Source of the DNA: an uncultured Bacteroidales bacterium
GTDB lineage: Bacteria > Bacteroidota > Bacteroidia > Bacteroidales > UBA932
DNA length: 11,168 bases
Assembly: GCA_905236955.1 (NCBI GenBank)
Contig: CAJOQW010000086.1
Location: forward strand, 1 to 11,168
Reading direction: 5' to 3'
Both the position numbers and the translations under genes were made by a program. Shown piece by piece: positions 1 to 6,863 of the stretch (position 1 is the stretch's first letter; every line of letters starts with the position of its first letter). The notes beneath the pieces are model-generated. The model had not been told where the DNA came from. It did no database searches and was given only the letters and a program-made list of their open reading frames with translations.

Positions 1-27
1 CACAGCGGCCCGCAAATGTGATTTCAT
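1..27 (-). CDS. Possible 5' end of a leftward gene (partial)
   Basis: An ATG on the minus strand at 27-25 opens a frame that runs off the left edge, giving only nine residues (MKSHLRAAV). It lies just downstream of a good minus-strand promoter match at 35-66. The predicted transcription start would fall only a few bases before the ATG, so the mRNA would be nearly leaderless. The true start could instead lie further left, outside the window. No function can be assigned from nine residues. Confidence 0.25.
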
Positions 28-34
28 GGTCCGA

Positions 35-66
35 CAAAAATAATTCTTTATTCCGTCCTATGCAAA
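35..66 (-). promoter_or_regulatory. Bacteroidota-type promoter for a leftward gene
   Basis: Read on the minus strand, TTTG at 66-63 is followed, after a 20-base spacer, by TATTTTTG at 42-35. This fits the Bacteroidota primary-sigma consensus (TTTG near -33, TAnnTTTG near -7). It is back to back with the rightward promoter at 106-135, so this intergenic stretch appears to drive divergent genes. The gene it would serve lies almost wholly outside the window. Confidence 0.45.
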
Positions 67-105
67 ATCATTTTGAAGAGGGATGAACATTTTTTAATTT
101 TTTTA

Positions 106-135
106 TTGCATTTCGATAAATATTTATTATATTTG
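106..135 (+). promoter_or_regulatory. Promoter of the NfeD-like/flotillin/HTH unit
   Basis: TTG at 106-108 and TATATTTG at 128-135 are separated by 19 bases, an excellent fit to the Bacteroidota promoter consensus. The flanking sequence (about 90-127) is very rich in A and T. Transcription would start near 140-142, leaving a leader of roughly 20 bases before the ATG at 160. No operator palindrome is obvious. Confidence 0.75.
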
Positions 136-159
136 CGAAAACACTAACAGTTTCGCGAT

Positions 160-786
160 ATGATAACAACTTGGTGGGGCGCTCTTGAGCCCTCAATGAA
201 AGTACTTTGGGGAGTCACCCTTGCGGCTTCCCTCATCTTCATTATCCAGACAATCCTCACCTTCATCGGGGCCGACGCCGACGGCAGCGGACTCGATGCG
301 GACTTCGACGCCGGCGGTCCGGACGCTTCCGCGCCGGACGCGACCGACTCCGACCTGGGAAGCGGCAGCAACCTGTACACCTTCCGCAATCTCATCAACT
401 TCCTCCTGGGCTTCGGCTGGACGGCCATCCTCCTAAGGGAGAAGGTGGCCTCGACTCCCCTGCGCCTGGCCCTCGCGGCGGTGATAGGCGTCGGCCTGGT
501 GGCGCTGGTCATGTACATCTTCCGCCTGCTCGGCAAAATGCAGCAGAGCGGCAACATAAACGTTTACAAGACGGCCGTGGGCTGCCAGGGCACGGTTTAT
601 CTCACCATTCCGGCCACCCGTACCGGCGAAGGCAAGGTGCAGATAAACATCAGCAACGCCGTACGTGAATACAACGCCCAAACCGAGGAGGACGCCCCCA
701 TCCCGACGGGAACCCCCATCAAGGTCACCGAAGTCATAAACGGCACGACCCTCCTCGTCGAAAGCATGGAAAACACTATTATTTAG
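160..786 (+). CDS. NfeD/YqiJ-like membrane protein with C-terminal OB-fold
   Basis: This 208-residue inner-membrane protein is probably the partner of the flotillin encoded six bases downstream. Hydrophobic segments lie at about residues 13-36, 78-93 and 103-124. They are followed by a soluble beta-rich domain at about 135-205 (GCQGTVYLTIP, then GTPIKVTEVINGTTLLVE), which has the look of the NfeD/YqiJ OB-fold. Such proteins are usually encoded next to SPFH proteins (YuaF-FloT in Bacillus, YqiJ-YqiK in E. coli) and act with them at membrane microdomains. Between membrane segments one and two is a strongly acidic loop (about 39-66) with ten aspartates and many Gly, Ala and Ser residues. The ATG at 160 is chosen because it follows the promoter at 106-135 by a short leader and begins just ahead of the first membrane segment. 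The family call is firm; the exact cellular role is inferred from the neighbour. Confidence 0.85.
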   Translation: MITTWWGALEPSMKVLWGVTLAASLIFIIQTILTFIGADADGSGLDADFDAGGPDASAPDATDSDLGSGSNLYTFRNLINFLLGFGWTAILLREKVASTPLRLALAAVIGVGLVALVMYIFRLLGKMQQSGNINVYKTAVGCQGTVYLTIPATRTGEGKVQINISNAVREYNAQTEEDAPIPTGTPIKVTEVINGTTLLVESMENTII

Positions 787-792
787 AAAGAT

Positions 793-2178
793 ATGGAACT
801 CTATCTCATCCTCATCATCGTTTTCGTGGTGATCGTCACGTTCGCCGCGATCCTGCGCCGCTACCGCCGCTGCCCCTCCGACAAGATCCTCGTCATCTAC
901 GGTAAGACCGGCAAGCAATCATCCGCCAAGTGCATCCACGGCGGCGCAGCATTCATCTGGCCCGTATTCCAGAACTACGCCTACCTCGACCTCAAGCCCA
1001 TCAGCATCGAGTGCAACCTCACCAACGCCCTTTCCAAGCAGAACATCCGCGTCGATGTTCCCTGCCGCTTCACCGTGGGTATCAGCACCGAGCCGGAGGT
1101 AATGACCAACGCCGCCGAAAGGCTCCTCGGTCTCAGCACCGAAGCCGTCCAGAGCATCGCTACCGACATCCTCTTCGGCCAGCTGCGTCTGGTCATCGCC
1201 ACCATGGACATCGAGGAAATCAACGCCGACCGCGACAAGTTCCTTGCGAGCGTCAGCGCCAACGTCGAAGCCGAACTCCGCAAGATAGGCCTCAAGCTCA
1301 TCAACGTGAACGTAACCGACATCCGCGACGAATCCGGCTACATCGAGGCCCTCGGAAAAGAGGCCGCGGCGAAGGCAATCAACGACGCCAAGAAGAGCGT
1401 AGCCGAGCAGAACCGTTACGGTGAAACCGGCAAGGCCCTGGCCGACAAGGACACCCGCGTGAACGTGGCAGCCGCCGATGCCGACGCCGTAAAGGGCGAG
1501 AACACCGCCAAGATCGAAATCGCCAATTCCGACGCCTTGCGCCGCCAGAAGACCGCCGAGGCCGACAGGATCGCAGTCGCCGCCGAAAAGGTACAGGCCG
1601 CAAAGGCCCTGCAGGAAGCCTACCAGAGCGAACGCGACGCCGAACTCGCCCGCGCCGAGCGCGAGAAGGCCACCCAGCAAGCCAACATCGTCGTAGCCGC
1701 CGAAATCGACAAGCAGAAGAAGATCATCGAGGCCGAGGCCCAGGCCGAGCAGGCCCGCCGCATCGCAAAAGGCGAGGCCGACGCGATCTTCGCCAAGATG
1801 GAAGCGCAGGCCCGCGGTACTCAGGAAATCCTCACCAAGCAGGCCGACGGTTTTGCCGAAACCGTCAAGGCTGCCGCAGGCGACCCGCAGAAGGCCGTCC
1901 TCATGATGATAGCCGACCGCCTGCCCGAACTAGTGAAGACCCAGGTCGAAGCCGTCAAGGGCATCAAGTTCGACAAGGTCACCGTATGGGACAACGGATC
2001 CTCGAAGGACGGCAAGACCGCCACTGCCAACTTCCTGAGCGGGCTCATGGGAAGCATCCCCCCTATGCAGGACCTCTTCAAGATGGCAGGCATGAACCTG
2101 CCCGACTACATAAAGGGTAAAGAGGCCGAAGAAGTTCCCGAAGCCAGGGAAGCTGAACCGGCCGAAGAAAAGGAGTAG
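793..2178 (+). CDS. Flotillin-family SPFH protein
   Basis: This 461-residue flotillin-like scaffold protein is predicted to assemble into large oligomers on the inner membrane. An N-terminal hydrophobic anchor (residues 3-21) is followed by Arg-rich sequence (LRRYRR). The SPFH/band-7 domain follows at about 28-185; characteristic stretches are LKPISIECNLTNALSKQNI and IGLKLINVNVTDIRD. Residues about 186-345 form a long Ala/Glu/Lys-rich coiled coil with repeated EA dipeptides, the flotillin hallmark. The C-terminal part (about 355-440) contains a DRLPELVKTQVEAVKGI segment typical of flotillins, then a Pro-, Met- and Gly-rich stretch and a charged Glu-rich tail. Length and order match COG2268 proteins such as FloT and YqiK. 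The start lies six bases after the stop of the NfeD-like gene, so the two are almost certainly co-transcribed. The substrate or client of the microdomain cannot be read from the sequence. Confidence 0.93.
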   Translation: MELYLILIIVFVVIVTFAAILRRYRRCPSDKILVIYGKTGKQSSAKCIHGGAAFIWPVFQNYAYLDLKPISIECNLTNALSKQNIRVDVPCRFTVGISTEPEVMTNAAERLLGLSTEAVQSIATDILFGQLRLVIATMDIEEINADRDKFLASVSANVEAELRKIGLKLINVNVTDIRDESGYIEALGKEAAAKAINDAKKSVAEQNRYGETGKALADKDTRVNVAAADADAVKGENTAKIEIANSDALRRQKTAEADRIAVAAEKVQAAKALQEAYQSERDAELARAEREKATQQANIVVAAEIDKQKKIIEAEAQAEQARRIAKGEADAIFAKMEAQARGTQEILTKQADGFAETVKAAAGDPQKAVLMMIADRLPELVKTQVEAVKGIKFDKVTVWDNGSSKDGKTATANFLSGLMGSIPPMQDLFKMAGMNLPDYIKGKEAEEVPEAREAEPAEEKE

Positions 2179-2184
2179 GTTGTC

Positions 2185-2400
2185 GTGGCGATCATCATCA
2201 ACATCGATGTCATGCTGGCACGCCGGAAAATGTCTTCCGGCGAGCTGGCGGAGAAGATGGGCATAACGCCGGCCAACCTCTCGATACTCAAGAACGGGAA
2301 GGCCAAAGCCATGCGCATCACCACGCTGGACGCCCTGTGCCGTTCGCTGGACTGCCAGCCGGGCGACCTGCTGGAGTACAAGCCGGACTCCGGAACTTAG
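2185..2400 (+). CDS. Small Xre/Cro-type helix-turn-helix protein
   Basis: This 71-residue protein is almost entirely one helix-turn-helix domain of the Cro/CI (Xre) type. Helices lie around SSGELAEKMGIT (residues 17-28), the recognition helix PANLSILKNGKAKA (29-42) and TLDALCRSLDCQPGDLLEY (47-65), the last ending in the common CQPGDLLEY signature. It resembles the YozG-like group of small regulators. The start is a GTG at 2185, chosen because family members begin MAII-like, and because AGGAG at 2171-2175 sits nine bases upstream, unusual in a phylum that rarely uses Shine-Dalgarno sites. The gene begins six bases after the flotillin stop and is followed by a terminator, so it is the last gene of that unit. 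It may regulate this unit or act elsewhere; the sequence does not say which. Confidence 0.85.
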   Translation: MAIIINIDVMLARRKMSSGELAEKMGITPANLSILKNGKAKAMRITTLDALCRSLDCQPGDLLEYKPDSGT

Positions 2401-2462
2401 CCGGCATCCTTGGCGCCTTAGCGTGAGCATAACTCGCTTACTCTCAAGCTTTTAGCGTTTTT

Positions 2463-2490
2463 CGCCTCGGTGAATTGCCGAGGCGATTTT
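2463..2490 (+). terminator. Hairpin terminator after the flotillin/HTH unit
   Basis: A perfect 8-bp GC-rich stem (CGCCTCGG at 2463-2470 with CCGAGGCG at 2478-2485) closes a 7-base loop and is followed by ATTTT. It lies 62 bases after the HTH stop and reads as a plus-strand intrinsic terminator. On the minus strand it is followed by A residues, so it would be a poor terminator for the transposase gene that converges on it. It is also part of the repeat-like segment at 2463-2527. Confidence 0.65.
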
Positions 2491-2527
2491 GCTTATCTGC
2501 TTAATAATCAAGCGATTGCCTTCACGC
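2463..2527. repeat. Left hairpin segment next to the transposase
   Basis: This segment contains the hairpin at 2463-2485, a near-palindrome CTTAATAATCAAG (2500-2512) and TTCACGC (2521-2527). It has the same order and spacing as the segment at 3592-3660. Hand alignment of 2478-2527 with 3611-3660 gives 32 matches in 50 without a gap. It overlaps the last codon and stop of the transposase gene. It may be a degenerate REP-like element, or two terminators of similar build; see the findings. Confidence 0.4.
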
Positions 2528-3472
2528 GAATAGTGCTTCCCGAAGAGTTTCTTCCTCAATATGAAGGAAACGGGACAGATGCCACATGTCCGGGCCTGTC
2601 TTCCAGGCAATCATCCGGGCGAGTTCGAGTTTGCTTCCGAGCGGGAGCGTGATTACGTCCTTCGCGCGGTGCACCATTCCACTGCCGGTCGCGGCGGAGC
2701 ACATCTGCCTATATACGGCGTCCGAACCCCTGCCTCTCTCTTCCGGGATATCATGCTCCGAACCCGTATTGGAATTGACGGCCGCGACCATGGCTTCATA
2801 AGACTTATAGAACGAGACCGCATAATCGAGGTCTATTTCATTGTATGTGAAGATGATATGATCCAGCAACTGGGCTTTTTCCTTTTGCTCGAGACAGGAG
2901 AACAGCCTGTCTATGTTCCTGTATCCCAGATGCCTGCGCTGGCAATGGAGCAAATCCACTTCCTTGAGAGCACGTCTCAGTCTGTAACTTGCCCGCCTGA
3001 GCACTATGGGAGACGAATATGGATGATTGTCATGGTAATACGCAAGAAAATTCCACCTGTATTGTTCGGCTCTTGAGCACAAGTGTCTTTCAGGGGCGTT
3101 GTTGGCGAGATAAGCTATGCACGTCCTTATGGATTTGTCATTGTATTTCGGAGCGCTTCCGAAAGGTGCCAGCGGATCGAAGAGCGGCCCCTTTCTTCCG
3201 CAGTCCGAGTTGAATTCCCTCACGAATGCCCCATTGAGTTCCCTATGGTATCCGGACAGTCCGGTGGCATCAGACGGTATCTCCAAATGATGCATATGGT
3301 CCGGCATGATGCAGATCCCTACAGTACGGATGCCATATTTGCTTCCCAGGATCATGGCCATGGTGAAATACACGATGGCATCCCGTGCGGAGTAGAAAAT
3401 GAGTTTCCCGGGCCTGGTCCTTTGATAGATGTGATACGCGACACCCGATATGACGTTCCTTTTCTTACTCAT
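2522..3472 (-). CDS. RAYT-like transposase, HUH/Y1_Tnp family
   Basis: This 316-residue protein belongs to the single-strand DNA transposases of the IS200/REP-associated type. The start region AYHIYQRT is the usual first beta strand. MPDHMHH carries the HUH metal-binding pair His59 and His61. The stretch GRKGPLFDP (92-100) and then YLANNAPERHL (121-131) match the RAYT pattern in which a tyrosine in a helix before an Asn-Pro-like motif does catalysis, so Tyr121 is the likely nucleophile. About 185 further residues follow. They include an NSNTGSEHDIPEE block (233-245), which I recall from Bacteroidales relatives, and a C-terminal segment (about 279-316) that looks like a helix-turn-helix. The frame is open from ATG to TGA with key residues intact, so it is not an obvious pseudogene. 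No good promoter was found upstream (3473-3591). By eye the base composition is less GC-rich than in neighbouring genes, which suggests separate ancestry. Such proteins often act on dispersed short palindromes rather than moving a full IS. Confidence 0.85.
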   Translation of the reverse strand: MSKKRNVISGVAYHIYQRTRPGKLIFYSARDAIVYFTMAMILGSKYGIRTVGICIMPDHMHHLEIPSDATGLSGYHRELNGAFVREFNSDCGRKGPLFDPLAPFGSAPKYNDKSIRTCIAYLANNAPERHLCSRAEQYRWNFLAYYHDNHPYSSPIVLRRASYRLRRALKEVDLLHCQRRHLGYRNIDRLFSCLEQKEKAQLLDHIIFTYNEIDLDYAVSFYKSYEAMVAAVNSNTGSEHDIPEERGRGSDAVYRQMCSAATGSGMVHRAKDVITLPLGSKLELARMIAWKTGPDMWHLSRFLHIEEETLREALFA

Positions 3473-3590
3473 GATGGTAAATTTCGCAAAAGAAACCTAT
3501 TTCAAGGGGGTAAAAGGAGGGGTAAATGTGGAAAGATTTTATTTAATAGGTGTATGTGAAATCAAGAGATTGACAACCAGATAGTTAAAC

Positions 3591-3622
3591 AAAATCGAGT
3601 CGGATTTTTGCCGACTCGATTT
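3591..3622 (-). terminator. Terminator of the atp-thiN operon
   Basis: A perfect 12-bp stem (3592-3603 with 3611-3622) encloses a 7-base loop. Read on the minus strand it is followed by TGTTTAAC, extending the T-rich end of the stem (TTTTGTTT). It begins 53 bases after the thiN stop codon and has no gene between, so it is the natural end of the leftward ATP synthase transcript. On the plus strand only TTTC follows, so activity in that direction would be weaker. Confidence 0.75.
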
Positions 3623-3660
3623 CATGATACAACTTGATAATCAGGATGTTACATTCACGC
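3592..3660. repeat. Right hairpin segment, resembling 2463-2527
   Basis: A 12-bp perfect hairpin (3592-3622), CTTGATAATCAGG (3633-3645) and TTCACGC (3654-3660) occur in the same order, orientation and spacing as in the left segment, 1,133 bases away. With the left segment it brackets the transposase gene. Similarity ends beyond TTCACGC and on the far side of the hairpin. Confidence 0.4.
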
Positions 3661-3675
3661 CTTCGCCATAAACTG

Positions 3676-4353
3676 TCAGTCGAGGATGACCAGCAGCGGT
3701 GCGATGCGGTTGAACCGGAGTGTCACCACATCGGACGAAGCGCGGTTGAGCGTGGCCGCCCACCACCTGCTGAGGTCGGCGCCTTCCGTCTGCCAGACAA
3801 GGCCGTCGGAAACGACGCGCAAGGCGGGGTCGGTGCTGAAGAGCGATACCTTGCGGCTCTCGCCGACGTGAAGCTCAACCGGGTCTCCGCCTGCAGGCGA
3901 TACGGCGAAGGCGGTGCCGTAATCGCCCACCATGTCAACACTGACTCCGCGGGCAGCCAGTCCCAAGCCCGTTCCTTCGAGCGAACGGCGCTCCCATTCC
4001 ATCAGCCAGCCAAGGTTGCCCACGGTATGAGCCTCATGCTTCCCGCCTGCCCCGAGTATATGGATTTCGGACAAGTCGGGCCAGCGCTCACGCAGCACCG
4101 AAAAAGCCTTGGCGAGGTCGTTGTCGTCCTGTTCCCGGACATGGACGATTCGCGCGGCATATTTTTCACGCACTGCCGCAGGAGTGGAATCCATATCTCC
4201 CACGATAAGCGCCGGTTCCAGCCCCAACCGTGCCAGACGGCGCACGTTGTTGCGGCTGTCGCAGCAGACGATGACGCCTGCGGTACGCAGAAGGTATAAA
4301 GGATATTCCTTTCCCGGGAACTCCCCGTTGCAAAGAATGACACCGTGTTGCAT
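3676..4353 (-). CDS. thiN: Thiamine pyrophosphokinase
   Basis: This 225-residue enzyme is predicted to transfer pyrophosphate from ATP to thiamine, making the cofactor thiamine diphosphate in the cytoplasm. Family signatures are clear: CDSR (31-34) near the N-terminus, GDMDS (52-56), the acidic QDDNDLAKA motif (75-83), and the GAGGKHEAHTVGN segment (101-113). A C-terminal beta-sandwich (about 155-225), including SLFS and GLVW, matches the thiamine-binding domain. One oddity: the third signature normally reads GxxG-(G/K)-R-x-D-H, but here the Arg and Asp positions are His106 and Ala108. The start is the ATG at 4353, since the protein begins with the family-typical VILCNGEFP; the open frame extends further upstream only as an overlap with atpG. 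The start lies 26 bases after the atpG stop, and a terminator follows, so thiN is the last gene of the atp operon. The family call is secure; catalytic competence is less so. Confidence 0.9.
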   Translation of the reverse strand: MQHGVILCNGEFPGKEYPLYLLRTAGVIVCCDSRNNVRRLARLGLEPALIVGDMDSTPAAVREKYAARIVHVREQDDNDLAKAFSVLRERWPDLSEIHILGAGGKHEAHTVGNLGWLMEWERRSLEGTGLGLAARGVSVDMVGDYGTAFAVSPAGGDPVELHVGESRKVSLFSTDPALRVVSDGLVWQTEGADLSRWWAATLNRASSDVVTLRFNRIAPLLVILD

Positions 4354-4379
4354 GATCGGGAAAACGCCTGGGTCAACTC

Positions 4380-5258
4380 CTACTGCTGCGAGCCCCCTAC
4401 GATGTCGAGGATTTCGGAAGTGATCTGCTGCTGACGGCCCTTGTTGTACTCCAGTGTCAGTTCGTCGAGGATGTCCTTGGCGTTGTCCGACGCCGTCTGC
4501 ATGGCTATGGTGCGGGCCGCGTGTTCCGAGGCTATGCTGTCGAGGAGCATGGTGTAGATCTTGAGTCTCATCACTTGCGGAAGGAGGGTCTTTACGATAT
4601 CGGAAGCGGAAGGCTCCATGATATATTTGTCTTCCTGCGCCTTGTCCCATGCCGCCGCAGGACCTTCGGGAAGGGCGAACGGCAGATAGGTCTCCGCCAC
4701 CACCTCCTGCCGGGATGTGGAGACGAAGTGGTTGTAAACCAGGATGACGCGGCTGTAAACTCCCTTTTCATAGGAGTCTATGAGCGCCTGGGCAAGCGAC
4801 GATGCGGCTTCATATGAGGGATGAGCCACGAAGTTGTTGTAATCGGCGGCACCGGGATTCGGGAGCCCGGCCTTGCGCATGGGGTCCGCGATCTTGCGGC
4901 CGATGGAATAGACATCGGCCTTGCAACCGAGCCCTGCCAGGAGTTCGTTCACCTTCCGGAGCACGTTGCCGTTGAAAGCCCCGCAGAGCGAAGAATTGCC
5001 GGCTACGGCGACTATGGCCACGCGGCCCCCGGCGGAAGCGCTGCCGGTCTGCGCCCCGGTATTGCCGAAGACCGCCGGAACCGATGCCTGTACATCGGCC
5101 AGGATGGACGAAAGCGTAGTCTGGTAGGGCCTCATGCCTTCGACCGCTTCCTGCGCACGGCGCAACTTGGCCGAAGCCACGAGCTTCATGGCGCTGGTAA
5201 TCTTAAGCGTCGACCGCACCGACCCTATCCTGTCCTTTATTTCACGGAGTGAAGACAT
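4380..5258 (-). CDS. atpG: F1 ATP synthase subunit gamma
   Basis: This 292-residue protein is the rotating central shaft of F1, which couples c-ring rotation to catalysis in the alpha-beta hexamer. The N-terminal helix carries the family signature IKDRIGSVRSTLKITSAMKLVASAKL-type sequence (residues 7-32). The C-terminal helix (about 235-285) contains ASEHAARTIAMQTASDNA and ends LTLEYNKGRQQQITSEI, as in all gamma subunits. The middle holds the Rossmann-like domain (about 78-195), with SLCGAFN at 90-96 in place of the usual GLCGGFN. Length is normal for Bacteroidota. It starts five bases after the atpA stop and is followed by thiN. Confidence 0.98.
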   Translation of the reverse strand: MSSLREIKDRIGSVRSTLKITSAMKLVASAKLRRAQEAVEGMRPYQTTLSSILADVQASVPAVFGNTGAQTGSASAGGRVAIVAVAGNSSLCGAFNGNVLRKVNELLAGLGCKADVYSIGRKIADPMRKAGLPNPGAADYNNFVAHPSYEAASSLAQALIDSYEKGVYSRVILVYNHFVSTSRQEVVAETYLPFALPEGPAAAWDKAQEDKYIMEPSASDIVKTLLPQVMRLKIYTMLLDSIASEHAARTIAMQTASDNAKDILDELTLEYNKGRQQQITSEILDIVGGSQQ

Positions 5259-5263
5259 ACCTG

Positions 5264-6859
5264 TCAGGCCTTTTCAGCTTCGGAAACCAATGCCGCGCAT
5301 ACTCCGGCAGCTTCCTGTTCGATGGCGGCGAGGGCATCTTCATTTACCTTGCCGGAAGCAAGGAGGTCCAGGACTCCGGGATGGGCGGCCCTCATACGGT
5401 CGAGGAAAAGCCTCTGAAACTCGCGCACCTGGTCGATGCGTATGCCCGACATCAGGGCGTGGGTGCCGCAGTACAATACCGCCACCTGCTCCCCTACCGG
5501 CATCGGGGTGTACTGGGGCTGGATAAGAAGCTGGTTGTTCTTGCGGCCCTTGTCGAGCGTCATGGCGGTTACCCTGTCCACATCGGACGAGAACTTCGAG
5601 AACGACTCCAGTTCTTCGTACTGGGCCTGGTCTATCTTCAAGGTGCCGGCCACCTTCTTCATGCTCTTTATCTGGGCGGAACCGCCTACACGGGATACCG
5701 ATATACCCACGTTGATGGCAGGCCTGAAGCCCTGGTTGAACAGGCTGCTTTCCAGATAGATCTGTCCGTCGGTGATGGATATGACGTTCGTGGGGATATA
5801 GGCCGAAACATCTCCGGCCTGGGTCTCGATGATGGGAAGGGCGGTGAGGGAACCCCCGGCCTTGACCCTGCCCTTGAGCGACTCGGGAAGGTCGTTCATC
5901 TGCTCGGCCACTTCCTGCTGGTCGATTATTTTCGCAGCCCGCTCCAGGAGTCGCGAATGCAGATAGAAGACATCGCCCGGATAGGCCTCGCGGCCCGAAG
6001 GCCGGCGGAGGATGAGCGAGACTTCCCTGTATGCCACAGCCTGTTTGGAGAGGTCGTCGTACACCACGAGGGCGGGACGGCCGGTATCGCGGAAGTACTC
6101 GCCGATAGCGGCTCCCGCGAAAGGAGCGTAATACTGGAGCGCGGCCGGATCGGCGGCCGTGGCGGCTACTACGATGGTATAGTCCATGGCTCCTTTCGAG
6201 CGAAGGGTATCGACAATGGATGCTACGGTGGAACCCTTCTGGCCCACTGCGACATAGATACAGTAAACGGGCTTTCCGGCAAGGAATTCAGACCTCTGGT
6301 TGATGATCGTGTCGATGGCTATGGCGGTCTTTCCCGTCTGGCGGTCGCCGATTATCAGTTCGCGCTGGCCGCGGCCGATGGGGATCATGGCGTCGATGGC
6401 CTTGAGGCCGGTCTGGAGCGGTTCGTTCACGGGCTGGCGGTAGATGACGCCGGGCGCCTTGCGTTCGAGGGGCATGCGCACCTTGTCCCCGGACAGGTCT
6501 CCCAGGCCGTCCAGCGGCTCGCCGAGGGGATTCACCACGCGGCCCACCATGTCTTCGCTCACCGGGACGGAGGCTATCTCGCGCATCCTGTGCACGGTCA
6601 TGCCTTCCTTCACCTGGTCCGTGGGGCCCAGGAGCACCGCTCCGACGTTGTCCTCTTCGAGGTTCATCACTACGGCCTTCACCCCCGAGGCGAATTCCAG
6701 CAGTTCGCCGGCCTCGGCATGCGAAAGCCCGTATATGCGGGCTACGCCGTCCGAAACCTGAAGCACCTTGCCGGTCTCCTCGAAGTGCAGCGAATTGTCT
6801 ATGTCCTTGAGCTGCCCAAGGAGGATTTCCGATATTTCACTTGGTCTGATATTGTCCAT
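5264..6859 (-). CDS. atpA: F1 ATP synthase subunit alpha
   Basis: This 531-residue subunit forms the non-catalytic nucleotide sites of the F1 hexamer and supplies the arginine finger to the beta sites. The beta-barrel N-terminal domain runs to about residue 95. The nucleotide-binding domain has its P-loop GDRQTGKT at 171-178 and the Walker B-like ALVVYDDL at 263-270. The arginine finger sits in SVSRVGGSAQ (Arg390). The C-terminal helical domain follows, ending in an Ala/Glu-rich tail. Length is close to the family norm (about 500-530). It begins four bases after the atpH stop and ends five bases before atpG. The whole gene is also open on the opposite strand, a side effect of GC-rich codon use. 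Confidence 0.99.
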   Translation of the reverse strand: MDNIRPSEISEILLGQLKDIDNSLHFEETGKVLQVSDGVARIYGLSHAEAGELLEFASGVKAVVMNLEEDNVGAVLLGPTDQVKEGMTVHRMREIASVPVSEDMVGRVVNPLGEPLDGLGDLSGDKVRMPLERKAPGVIYRQPVNEPLQTGLKAIDAMIPIGRGQRELIIGDRQTGKTAIAIDTIINQRSEFLAGKPVYCIYVAVGQKGSTVASIVDTLRSKGAMDYTIVVAATAADPAALQYYAPFAGAAIGEYFRDTGRPALVVYDDLSKQAVAYREVSLILRRPSGREAYPGDVFYLHSRLLERAAKIIDQQEVAEQMNDLPESLKGRVKAGGSLTALPIIETQAGDVSAYIPTNVISITDGQIYLESSLFNQGFRPAINVGISVSRVGGSAQIKSMKKVAGTLKIDQAQYEELESFSKFSSDVDRVTAMTLDKGRKNNQLLIQPQYTPMPVGEQVAVLYCGTHALMSGIRIDQVREFQRLFLDRMRAAHPGVLDLLASGKVNEDALAAIEQEAAGVCAALVSEAEKA

Positions 6860-6863
6860 AAAC

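Noticed and set aside
2411..2455. Imperfect inverted repeat (GCGTGAG with CTCTCAAGC) and repeated TTAGCG ahead of the left hairpin
   Set aside because: The stem is short and mismatched with a long loop; it could be a decayed palindrome but is not convincing alone.
2561..3076. Plus-strand open frames across the transposase region (also 3083-3559)
   Set aside because: They are antisense to a clearly recognisable transposase and show no domain of their own.
3473..3591. Search for a promoter or terminal inverted repeat ahead of the transposase
   Set aside because: Only a weak TTCTTTTG (minus strand, 3494-3487) resembles a -7 box and no -33 partner is at the right distance; no terminal inverted repeats were seen.
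4354..4650. Upstream extension of the thiN frame beyond 4353
   Set aside because: It would overlap the conserved C-terminus of atpG, and the family N-terminus starts at the ATG at 4353.
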